Shown piece by piece: positions 6,973 to 15,900 of a stretch of 64,000 nucleotides of DNA. The first letter of the stretch is position 1. Each line of letters opens with the position of its first letter. Origin of the DNA: Atopobium sp034113385 (lineage in GTDB: Bacteria > Actinomycetota > Coriobacteriia > Coriobacteriales > Atopobiaceae); contig NZ_JAXEXL010000015.1 of the NCBI RefSeq assembly GCF_034113385.1, positions 57,540 through 121,539 on the forward strand, given 5' to 3'. The notes under the pieces are model-generated. The model had not been told where the DNA came from and did no database searches. It saw nothing but the letters and a program-made list of their open reading frames with translations. The position numbers and the translations under genes are program-made.

Positions 6973-7758
6973 ATGGCTGAGACAAGATTCGCGCTTCTCA
7001 TTGATGCAGAAAACATTCCTGCAAAGTATGCTCAAAACATACTTGCAGAAATAGAAAAGCATGGCACATGCCTGTATAAGAGGGTGTATGGAAATATTAA
7101 TGATATTACCAAGAATAAATGGCAAGACGCAGTTAAAGAGTATTCGCTTACGCCAAGGATTCAAATAAATAATACTCGTGGTAAAAACGCATCTGATTCA
7201 GCACTCATCATAGACGCAATGGATATTTTGCACACAGGTAATGTTACTGGCTTTTGTATCGTCTCGTCTGATAGCGATTATACGTATTTGGCAAGAAGGA
7301 TTAGCGAGTCTGGTTGCAAAGTATGGGGTATGGGCGAATCAAAGAAGACACCCGACGCATTAAAAAATGCCTACAATAAGTATATTCCCATACAAGGTTC
7401 GACTTCAAAGCAGGCTAAGGAAGATAAACATACTGCTAAAGCTACAAAGAACACAAAAGCCGAAAATAATCAGCAGAAACAAAAGACTGCAAACCAAGAT
7501 GAAAAAACGACAAATAATAACCTCAGGAAGGAGAACATTCAAAAATATATTCGAAAGTTTGTTGAGAAATGTGTTAGTGAAGGGAAGCCAGCAAGCCTAT
7601 CATTTATCGGTAAAGAGCTTAAGAAAAAATATGGAGATTCTATAGTAAAATCTTATAAAAAAGGAAATGGAACTTCCTACAAGTCCCTTAAAGAGTTTAT
7701 TAACGACTGCAGTTATCTTAAAGTGGATAAAAACAATAATGACGTATCTATCGCATAG
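6973..7758 (+). CDS. NYN-domain protein with C-terminal LOTUS/OST-HTH-like domain
   Basis: A 261-residue protein. Residues 1-140 form a LabA-like NYN (PIN-fold) domain: FALLIDAENIP with acidic D11/E13, NASDSALIIDAMD (D75, D81) and VSSDSDYTYLARR (D100, D102). A Lys/Gln/Asn-rich linker (145-185) leads to a C-terminal domain (about 186-258) shaped like an OST-HTH/LOTUS winged helix. NYN-LOTUS proteins are predicted RNases or RNA-binding proteins. The gene is AT-rich with Lys AAA and Asn AAT codons, unlike the ribosomal genes on both sides, which suggests later insertion between rplA and rplJ. The RBS is AAGAGG. No terminator is seen after it, so it may read into the rplJ leader. Confidence 0.85.
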   Translation: MAETRFALLIDAENIPAKYAQNILAEIEKHGTCLYKRVYGNINDITKNKWQDAVKEYSLTPRIQINNTRGKNASDSALIIDAMDILHTGNVTGFCIVSSDSDYTYLARRISESGCKVWGMGESKKTPDALKNAYNKYIPIQGSTSKQAKEDKHTAKATKNTKAENNQQKQKTANQDEKTTNNNLRKENIQKYIRKFVEKCVSEGKPASLSFIGKELKKKYGDSIVKSYKKGNGTSYKSLKEFINDCSYLKVDKNNNDVSIA

Positions 7759-7956
7759 ATATTTATAAACAAGTCTGCTGTGGATACATACGGAGACGAG
7801 GCTGTAGCTAACTACCTTTACAGTTTAATAGCCGAGCCAAGCGCCTAAACTCCGTGGCAATCCTGTGAATCGTAGCTTACGCTTGACGAGAAACCCTTCT
7901 CGTTGCACAATAATCAATTGCTAGAGCACAAGCTTTAGCAGACGTTTAGCACGTCC
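7759..7956. other. intergenic region upstream of the L10 leader
   Basis: About 200 bp with no gene. It should contain the rplJL promoter. GGATACATACGG at 7784 resembles the GGATACG motif before other ribosomal promoters, and AAT-rich hexamers follow, but no clear -35/-10 pair stands out. A small GACGT/ACGTC hairpin lies at 7941-7955. Confidence 0.4.
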
Positions 7957-8025
7957 ACTGCCAGAGACAGCTGGTGCCCGTTTGGGCCTAAAGGGAGCAG
8001 ATGCGCCCGCCCGCCGAGGTGGTCT
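7957..8025 (+). ncRNA. ribosomal protein L10 leader (autoregulatory RNA)
   Basis: The transcript upstream of rplJ contains AGAGACAGCTGGTGC, CCTAAAGGGAGCAGATGC and CCGCCGAGGTGG in order. These are the signature elements of the L10 leader kink-turn structure that binds the L10(L7/L12) complex and represses the operon. Identification is by motif order; a covariance-model search was not possible. Confidence 0.82.
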
Positions 8026-8044
8026 AAAGAGTTTTGTATCTTCT

Positions 8045-8076
8045 GACCCCGTCTGGCATAAGCTGGCGGGGTCTTT
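8045..8076 (+). terminator. attenuator hairpin in the rplJ leader
   Basis: GACCCC...GGGGTC stem, extended by inner pairing of the TCTGGC/GCTGG region, followed by TTT. Placed between the L10 leader and rplJ, it fits the attenuator half of an L10-controlled switch. Confidence 0.7.
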
Positions 8077-8138
8077 GCATGCAAGGGCCCACCGTGCAGG
8101 TGGTTCGTGCCTGAAGACATGCATAAAGGAGGTGTCAT

Positions 8139-8660
8139 ATGCCAGCACAGTCTAAGTTCGATATGCTCGAGAAGGTATCTGCCTCGCTCGAGAATGCCGC
8201 AGGCCTTTTTGTAATCGACTACCGTGGTCTTTCCGTAAAGGAGGCACAGCAGCTTCGTCGTGATTTGCGTGAATCTCACGCAGAGATGAAGGTCTACAAG
8301 AACAATATCGTAAAGATTGCTCTCGAGAAGGCCGGTTTGCCCGCTATCGATGATGTCCTCATCGGTACATGTGCATACGTTTTTTACGAGAACGATCCTG
8401 TAGATGCAGCTAAGGTAATCAAGGCAGCAAGCAAATCTCTTAAGAAGATTGAGTTCCTTGGCGGCATTGCAGATGGTAAGGCAGTTAACGCAGCAGAGGC
8501 AAACGCTATTGCAGATCTTCCTTCTCGCGAGGAGCTCATTGCCAAGTTCGTTGGTTGCATTTCCAATCCTCTTTCTGGGGTTGTCCGTGTACTCAATGGT
8601 CCTGCACAGGGCCTTCATACGGTTCTTTCCGCAGTGGAGGAGCAGAAGAACGCTGCATAA
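8139..8660 (+). CDS. rplJ: 50S ribosomal protein L10
   Basis: L10, 173 residues, the base of the L7/L12 stalk and the repressor of its own operon through the leader upstream. The N-terminal rRNA-binding part includes FVIDYRGLSVKEAQQLRRDLR and VYKNNIVKIALEKA. The C-terminal helix that binds L7/L12 dimers ends SAVEEQKNAA. AAAGGAGG stands 6 nt before the ATG. rplL follows after 76 bp, as usual. Confidence 0.97.
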   Translation: MPAQSKFDMLEKVSASLENAAGLFVIDYRGLSVKEAQQLRRDLRESHAEMKVYKNNIVKIALEKAGLPAIDDVLIGTCAYVFYENDPVDAAKVIKAASKSLKKIEFLGGIADGKAVNAAEANAIADLPSREELIAKFVGCISNPLSGVVRVLNGPAQGLHTVLSAVEEQKNAA

Positions 8661-8736
8661 CGCAGTGGGATTCACCCAAACTTTTACATGTAGCTAAGGA
8701 CATCAAAAACGATGTCCCTCACAAAGGAGAATTGAC

Positions 8737-9108
8737 ATGGCTGTCACCAAGGATGAAATTATTGAGGCTCTTAAAGAGATGCCAGCACTCGAGCTTTCTG
8801 AGCTTGTGCACGAGCTTGAGGACGTATTCGGCGTATCCGCTGCTGCTCCTGTAGCAGTTGCTGCTGCTCCTGCTGCTGCTGAGGCTGCTGAGGAGAAGAC
8901 CAACTTTGACGTAGTTCTCGAGGGTTTTGGCGAGAACAAGATTGCTGTTATTAAGGTAGTTCGTGAGCTCACCTCTGCTGGCCTGAAGGAGGCCAAGGAG
9001 ATGGTTGAGGGTGCTCCTAAGGCAATCCTCGAGGGCGCAAAGAAGGATGACGCTGAGGCTGCTAAGGCTAAGCTTGAAGAGGCTGGTGCTGCTGTAACCC
9101 TTAAGTAA
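8737..9108 (+). CDS. rplL: 50S ribosomal protein L7/L12
   Basis: L7/L12, 123 residues, the dimeric stalk protein that recruits translational GTPases. The N-terminal dimerisation helix (EIIEALKEMPALELSELVHELE) is followed by an Ala/Pro-rich hinge. The C-terminal domain has NKIAVIKVVRELTSAGLKEAKEMVEGAP. The length is typical. A terminator lies 50 bp downstream and gives partial separation from rpoB. Confidence 0.98.
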   Translation: MAVTKDEIIEALKEMPALELSELVHELEDVFGVSAAAPVAVAAAPAAAEAAEEKTNFDVVLEGFGENKIAVIKVVRELTSAGLKEAKEMVEGAPKAILEGAKKDDAEAAKAKLEEAGAAVTLK

Positions 9109-9160
9109 ATCCTCTTTTGCGGGAATTACTTACGCGTTTCTCACCCCTGTTTAAAACAGC

Positions 9161-9198
9161 AAGGACCCTTGGTTATAGGCCGAGGGTCCTTTAGTTTT
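9161..9198 (+). terminator. terminator/attenuator between rplL and rpoB
   Basis: AAGGACCCTTGG / CCGAGGGTCCTT stem with a 7-nt loop, followed by TTAGTTTT. In many bacteria an rplL-rpoB hairpin terminates most but not all transcripts. Confidence 0.85.
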
Positions 9199-9224
9199 CA
9201 CTGCAATTTTGCTCACAAACCCTT

Positions 9225-9252
9225 TTGTTAGACAGTACATTTGTTGTACACT
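9225..9252 (+). promoter_or_regulatory. candidate rpoBC promoter
   Basis: TTGTTA (9225-9230), a 16-bp spacer and TACACT (9247-9252). It would give an rpoB leader of about 180 nt. No GGATACG motif is present here. The remaining sequence up to the rpoB start is AT-rich and shows no other feature. Confidence 0.5.
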
Positions 9253-9437
9253 AATAGGTCCACATGTTCCCCACATATTTTCTTTTTTGTTTGAGCAGGT
9301 AAATAGGGCTTGTGGCTTTCTTTACTGTAAAAAACAGCTAAAGTCAAGCATTTTAATTGACCAAACCTCCTTCCTTAGGTAGATTATTAGATTGCGATAT
9401 TTGTCGCATTATGTCGTTCCGAAGGAGGAAACACCTG

Positions 9438-12400
9438 GTGCCTACCACAAAGATTTCCACTACTACCTCCGCAAATGCACGTGAGCGCGTGAGCTTTAGC
9501 AAGATTCGCTCTAACGTCGAGCCACCCAACCTCATTGAAGTTCAGAAGGAGTCTTTCCATCGTTTTATGACGACTGGTTTGGACGAAGCCTTCGCAGAGG
9601 CATCTCCTATCGAGAATGCCGCTGGAACCATGGAGGTTTCGTTTGGCGAGCATCAGTTTGGAGATCCTGCACACACCATTGCTGAGTGCCGTGCTAAGGA
9701 CATTTCTTATCAGGCTCCTATGCTCGTAGAGGTCCGCTTTGTCAATAAAGAGACGGGCGAGATTAAGGAGCAGCTCGTATTCATGGGTGACTTCCCACTT
9801 ATGACCGAGCGCGGTACGTTTATCATCAACGGCTCTGAGCGCGTTGTTGTTTCCCAGCTTGTTCGTTCTCCAGGCGTCTACTTCTCTGAAGAGACGGATA
9901 GTGGCGTGTTAGTACACCGCGTCCAGTTCATTCCCGCTCGTGGTGCATGGTTGGAGTTTGAGGTCGATAAGCGCGGTCAGCTTGTTGTATCTATTGATCG
10001 CAAGCGCCGTCAATCTGCTACCCTGCTGCTTCGTGCATTGGGCATTGCGGAGTCTGATGACGAGATTCTTAACCTGTTGGGCGATTCTGACGTTGTCCGC
10101 TCCACCATTGAGCGTGACTCCGTACAGACCCGTCAAGCTGCTTTGGAAGAGATTTACCGTCGTCAGCGCCCCGGCGAGCCTGTTACTGCAGACTCAGCTC
10201 GTTCTTTGCTCGATGGTTTGTTCTTCAATCCAGTACGCTATGACCTTGCTAAGGTTGGTCGCTACAAGATTAACAAGAAGCTCGAGCTCGATACTGAGGC
10301 AGATATCGTTACCCTTACCGAGGAAGATATTGTTGTTGCCCTCCGTTACTTGCTTGCACTTCACGCTGGCGATACAACCAAGAAGGTTGATGACATTGAC
10401 CACTTTGGTAATCGCCGCGTCCGCACGGTAGGCGAGCTGGTACAAAATCAATTCCGCATTGGTATGAGCCGCATGGAGCGTGTCATCCGTGAGCGCATGG
10501 CGTCCCAGGATGCTGATGACATCACTCCACAGTCTCTTATTAACATTCGTCCTATTGTGGCAGCAATCAAGGAGTTTTACGGTTCTTCTCAGCTGTCTCA
10601 ATTCATGGATCAGTCCAACCCACTTGCTGGTCTTACTAACAAGCGTCGTCTTTCTGCTTTGGGACCTGGCGGTCTTGCTGGCCATAAGTCTGGTTCCAGC
10701 CGTCGTACCAATGTACCTACGGCAGTTCGTGACGTTCACAACTCTCACTATGCACGTATGTGCCCTATCGAGACTCCAGAAGGACCAAATATTGGTCTTA
10801 TCGGCTCTTTGGCACTGTATGCGCACGTAAATGAGTATGGCTTTATTGAGTCTCCGTATCGTCGTGTTAAGGACGGTACGCTGACGGATGAGATTGTATG
10901 GATGACAGCAGATGAGGAGGAGCAGCACAATATTGCTCCCGCCAACACACCTGTTGATTCCAAGACTGGTGAGTTTATTGAGCTCGATCCTGCAACTGGC
11001 AAGCTTGTCAAGCCTACTCGTGTAGTAGCTCGTACGCGTGACTTTGACGGTTCCTTTGGTGCGCCTGCACAGGTTCCCGTAGAGGACATTGACCTCATGG
11101 ATGTTTCTGCTCGTCAGCTTTTGTCGGTAGCAGCAACGCTCATTCCATTCCTCGAGCATGATGACGCTAAGCGTACGCTCATGGGTGCAAACATGCAGCG
11201 TCAGGCAGTGCCTCTGATTAAGGCTTGTGCACCTTTGGTAGGCACTGGTATGGAAGCTCGTGCAGCTTTGGACTCTGGTGAGATGGTATGTGCTACTGAG
11301 GACGGCCGTGTTGTAGAGGTAGATGCTCTTCACGCAGTTGTTAAGGGCGCAAGTGGCGAGATTACCTACGAGTTCCCCAAGTTTGAGCGCTCCAATCAGT
11401 CTACTTGCATCAACCATCGTCCCGTTATTAAGGTTGGTGACGATGTAGTAGCTGGTCAGCCTTTGGCAGACGGTACTTCTATCGATAAGGGCGAGCTTGC
11501 TTTAGGCAAGAACTTGCTCGTAGCCTACATGCCATGGGAGGGCTTCAACTACGAGGACGGTATCGTTGTTTCTGAGCGTGTGGTAGAGGAAGACCTGCTT
11601 ACCTCCATCAATATTTCTCGCCATGAGATTGATGCTCGTGATACCAAGCTCGGCGCAGAGGAAATTACGCGCGAGATTCCTAACATGTCTGAGGACATGA
11701 TTGCCAACCTCGATGAAGACGGCATTATTCGTGTAGGTGCAGAAGTTGGCCCTGGTGACATCTTGGTTGGTAAGGTCACTCCTAAGGGTGAGACTGCCCT
11801 TACCGCAGAGGAGCGTTTGCTGCGTGCCATCTTTGGTGCTAAGGCTCATGATGTTCGTGACACGTCCCTTAAGATGCCTCACGGTTCCTATGGTCGTGTT
11901 GTAGAGGTAGTTCGCTTTAGTCGCGAAGCAGGCGATGATCTGCCTCCAGGAGTAAATGACCTAGTACGCGTCTTTGTTGCACAGCGCCGTAAGATTCAGC
12001 AGGGCGATAAGATTTCTGGTCGTCACGGCAACAAGGGTGTTGTCTGTCGTGTACTTCCTGTTGAGGATATGCCTTATATGGCGGATGGTACGCCAATTGA
12101 CGTACTTCTCGATCCCTTGGGCGTACCTTCTCGTATGAACGTTGGTCAGCTGCTTGAGTGTCATCTTGGCTGGGCTGCAAGCCACGGTTGGGATACCACA
12201 ACGGACAAGTCCGACACCTATGTACCAGGCCCCATGTTTGTCTCGACGCCCGTTTTTGATGGCGCCAATGACGAGGAAGTAGCAGACGTATTACGTCGTG
12301 CTAACGTAAACCTCGTTAACAAGGCAAAGCAGGAGTACGGCGAGCATATACATGAGGCATTCATTCCTCAGCTCAACGATATGGGCAAGACCACGTTGTA

Positions 12401-12947
12401 TGACGGACGTACGGGCGAGCCTTTCCGTGATCAGATTACCGTTGGTACCAGCTATATCCTGAAGCTTGGTCACATGGTTGACGATAAGATTCACGCTCGT
12501 TCTACTGGTCCTTACAGTCTGGTAACCCAGCAGCCTTTGGGCGGTAAGGCTCAGTTTGGTGGTCAGCGCTTTGGTGAGATGGAAGTTTGGGCACTGTACG
12601 CTTATGGTGCTGCTAACGTCCTCCAGGAGATTTTGACTGTTAAGTCTGATGACACCATTGGTCGCGTTAAGACCTACGAGTCCATTGTTAAGGATGAGAA
12701 CGTACCTGCTGCAGGCACGCCTGAGTCCTTTAAGGTTCTCGTTAAGGAAATGCGCTCCCTTGCTCTTTCCATTGAACCTATCAACTACAAGAAGGTTTCT
12801 AGGAACACGGCAGCTCCCGCTGCATCTAACCATTCCGTCGACGACGTATTTTCTGCAGTAGATGAGGCAACCAACTTGGTGGATGACCTGTCTGATGTTG
12901 CAGACGTCGAAGTTCTTGTCGGCGACGTCCAGGACGATAAGGAGTAA
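9438..12947 (+). CDS. rpoB: DNA-directed RNA polymerase beta subunit
   Basis: RpoB, about 1169 residues, half of the RNA polymerase active-site cleft. I chose the GTG at 9438 (VPTTKISTTTSANARERVSFSKI) because GAAGGAGG stands 9 nt upstream; an ATG 27 bp earlier would place the RBS inside the gene. Family landmarks are the RGTFIINGSERVVVSQL segment, the rifampicin cluster LSQFMDQSNPLAGLTNKRR (386-404), CPIETPEGPNIGLI, PWEGFNYEDGI and GGKAQFGGQRFGEMEVWALYAYGA. Oddities: residue 401 is Asn where E. coli has His526, and the TRERAGFE stretch of fork loop 2 is replaced by a longer unrelated sequence (414-429). rpoC starts 5 nt after the stop. Confidence 0.97.
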   Translation: MPTTKISTTTSANARERVSFSKIRSNVEPPNLIEVQKESFHRFMTTGLDEAFAEASPIENAAGTMEVSFGEHQFGDPAHTIAECRAKDISYQAPMLVEVRFVNKETGEIKEQLVFMGDFPLMTERGTFIINGSERVVVSQLVRSPGVYFSEETDSGVLVHRVQFIPARGAWLEFEVDKRGQLVVSIDRKRRQSATLLLRALGIAESDDEILNLLGDSDVVRSTIERDSVQTRQAALEEIYRRQRPGEPVTADSARSLLDGLFFNPVRYDLAKVGRYKINKKLELDTEADIVTLTEEDIVVALRYLLALHAGDTTKKVDDIDHFGNRRVRTVGELVQNQFRIGMSRMERVIRERMASQDADDITPQSLINIRPIVAAIKEFYGSSQLSQFMDQSNPLAGLTNKRRLSALGPGGLAGHKSGSSRRTNVPTAVRDVHNSHYARMCPIETPEGPNIGLIGSLALYAHVNEYGFIESPYRRVKDGTLTDEIVWMTADEEEQHNIAPANTPVDSKTGEFIELDPATGKLVKPTRVVARTRDFDGSFGAPAQVPVEDIDLMDVSARQLLSVAATLIPFLEHDDAKRTLMGANMQRQAVPLIKACAPLVGTGMEARAALDSGEMVCATEDGRVVEVDALHAVVKGASGEITYEFPKFERSNQSTCINHRPVIKVGDDVVAGQPLADGTSIDKGELALGKNLLVAYMPWEGFNYEDGIVVSERVVEEDLLTSINISRHEIDARDTKLGAEEITREIPNMSEDMIANLDEDGIIRVGAEVGPGDILVGKVTPKGETALTAEERLLRAIFGAKAHDVRDTSLKMPHGSYGRVVEVVRFSREAGDDLPPGVNDLVRVFVAQRRKIQQGDKISGRHGNKGVVCRVLPVEDMPYMADGTPIDVLLDPLGVPSRMNVGQLLECHLGWAASHGWDTTTDKSDTYVPGPMFVSTPVFDGANDEEVADVLRRANVNLVNKAKQEYGEHIHEAFIPQLNDMGKTTLYDGRTGEPFRDQITVGTSYILKLGHMVDDKIHARSTGPYSLVTQQPLGGKAQFGGQRFGEMEVWALYAYGAANVLQEILTVKSDDTIGRVKTYESIVKDENVPAAGTPESFKVLVKEMRSLALSIEPINYKKVSRNTAAPAASNHSVDDVFSAVDEATNLVDDLSDVADVEVLVGDVQDDKE

Positions 12948-12952
12948 CGAAC

Positions 12953-15900
12953 GTGGCAGATTTCGATAGCACCGACTTCGACGCCATTAAGATCTCGCTT
13001 GCTTCTGCCGATCAGATCCGTAGCTGGTCTTTTGGCGAGGTAAAGAAGCCCGAGACGATTAACTACCGTACGCTCAAGCCAGAAAAGGACGGCTTGTTCT
13101 GCGAGAAGATTTTTGGACCTGTAAAGGACTGGGAGTGCTCTTGCGGTAAGTACAAGGGAATTCGTTTCAAGGGTATTGTCTGCGAGCGCTGTGGCGTAGA
13201 GGTAACCAGTGCCAAGGTTCGTCGTGACCGCATGGGTCATATCGAGCTTGCTGCTCCTGTGAGTCATATCTGGTACTTCAAATCCCCCAACAGCTTCCCT
13301 CTGGCTCGCTTGCTTGATGTTAAGGGCAAGGACCTCGAGAAAATCTTGTACTTTGCAAGCTATGTCATTACTGAGGTAGATACTGAGGCTCGTGAGGCTG
13401 ACAAGGATGACCTGCGCGAGGAGCTTGCAGCAGATATTGAGGAGCTCGATGCAGAGCGCGATGAGCAGATTGCTCGTGTACGTGAGCAGGGTGAGGACTC
13501 TGGCAACAGCTTTGATGATGTAGAGCCTCTTACCGCTGATGAGGTTCGTGCAGAGGTTGCAGACATCGAGGAAGAGTACGAGGAAGAGAAGACGCTTCGC
13601 CGTGAGGCTTACGAGCGTTTTATGCAGCTCAGCAAGCGTGATCTTATCTCTGATGAGTCTTTGTTCCGCGAGATGAAGCGCTATTACTCCATCTACTTCA
13701 AGGGTGGCATGGGTGCCGAGGCCGTACGTGAGCTTCTTCGTTCCGTTGACTTGGAGAAGGAATCCAAGGAACTGCGCGAGATTGTAGCAGACGTAGACGG
13801 TCAAAAGGCTAAGCGTGAGAAGGCAGTTAAGCGCCTTGAGATTGTGGATGCCTTCCTTGAGGGTCATAACGATCCTGCGGACATGATTTTGGATGTAATC
13901 CCTGTTATTCCACCAGATCTTCGTCCTATGGTTCAGCTTGATGGTGGTCGCTTTGCCGCATCTGACCTCAACGATTTGTATCGTCGTGTTATCAACCGTA
14001 ACAACCGTCTTAAGCGCTTGCTTGACCTTGATGCTCCCGCAATCATTGTTAATAACGAGAAGCGCATGCTGCAGGAAGCCGTAGACGCACTGTTTGATAA
14101 CGGTCGTCGTGGCCGTCCTGTCACCGGTCGTGGTGGTCGTCCTTTGAAGTCTCTTGCAGAGGCACTCAAGGGCAAGCAGGGTCGTTTCCGTCAAAACCTT
14201 CTTGGTAAGCGTGTAGACTACTCTGGCCGTTCGGTAATTGTAGTAGACCCCCAGCTTAAACTGCATCAGTGTGGCCTTCCTAAGGCAATGGCATTGGAGC
14301 TGTTTAAGCCATTCGTCATGCGTCGTCTTGTTGAGCTTAACAAGGTCGAGAACATCAAGGGCGCCAAGCGCGCCATCGATCGCGCTATCCCTGCGGTATG
14401 GGATGTTTTGGAGGAGGTCATTCAAGATCGCCTCGTACTTCTCAACCGCGCTCCAACGCTGCATCGTTTGTCTATCCAGGCATTTGAGCCCGTTTTAGTA
14501 GAGGGTAAGGCTATCCACCTGCATCCTTTGGTTTGCGCACCCTTCAACGCAGACTTTGACGGCGACCAAATGTCGGTACACGTACCTCTTTCTACGCAGG
14601 CTCAGACTGAAGCTCGCGTTCTTATGCTTTCGTCCAACAACGTTCGAAGCCCAGCCTCTGGTAAGGTTCTTACCGTTCCTTCTCAGGACATGGTCTTTGG
14701 CGTGTATTTCCTTACCACCTCTAAGGATGACGTAGCTGGTCAGGGTCGTGTATTCTCCAACTTTGACGATGCTATGAGTGCCTATGACTCTCGTAGTGAT
14801 TTGGACATCCAGGCAAAGATTACCGTTCGCGTCTCTGCCACCGACGCTAATGTCGAGAAGGACGGCAAGAAGTTCTTCCGCGTTCGCAATGGTCGCGATG
14901 ACATCGTCGATTACGACGTAACCGAAGGCGCCGCTCGCTTTGAGACTACGGTTGGTCGCATTATCTTTAACCGTCAGTGCTTGCCAGCAGATTATCCCTT
15001 TATCAACTACAAGATGGTAAAGAGCGATATGGGCAAGCTCGTTAATGATTGCTGTGACCGCTACTCGCTTACGCAGGTAGAGGATATTCTCGATAGCATC
15101 AAGTACGCTGGTTTCCACTTTGCTACCCGCGCCGGTCTGACCGTTTCTGTATGGGACGCTGTCATCCCCGATGACAAGGAGCAGATGCTTGAAGAGGCAC
15201 AGGCTGCCGTTAACGAGATTAACGAGAACTATGAGGACGGTCTTCTGTCCGAGCGCGAGCGTCACGCCGAGGTAATTCAGGCTTGGACCTCTTGCACCGA
15301 AGAGCTGGGCTCCAAGATGCTTGATGGCTTTGCTGAGGATAATCCCATTTACATGATGGCTGACTCCGGTGCTCGTGGTTCTAAGACGCAGTTGCGCCAG
15401 CTCGCTGGTATGCGTGGTCTGATGGCAGACATGTCTGGTGATACCATCGACCTTCCCATTAAGGCAAACTTCCGCGAGGGTCTTGAGCCTCTGGAGTACT
15501 TCATCTCTACCTATGGCGCTCGTAAGGGTCTGGTAGATACCGCATCCCACACCTCTGACTCTGGTTACTTGACTCGTCGTTTGGTAGACGTAGCTCAGGA
15601 CGTTATTGTTCGCGAGGAGGACTGTGGAACTGATGAGGGAGTAACGTATAACCTCATCAAACCTGGTACCACTGAACTCAACACTGATCTTATCGGTCGT
15701 TGTGCACTCAATGACATCATGGATGAGAAGGGCAGTGTTCTTCTTGCCAAGGATGAGTATATTGAGTCCGCAGATGATATCCAGAAGCTTGTGGATGCTG
15801 GCCTGAAGAAGGTTGAGCTTCGTGCACTGCTTACCTGCCGCTCTAAGTACGGCGTATGCCAGAAGTGCTACGGCTGGGATCTTTCCACACGTCGCCCCGT

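Noticed and set aside
12785..14464. 559-codon open frame antisense to rpoB/rpoC
   Set aside because: Same cause; the sequence has no domain character and lies opposite certain genes.
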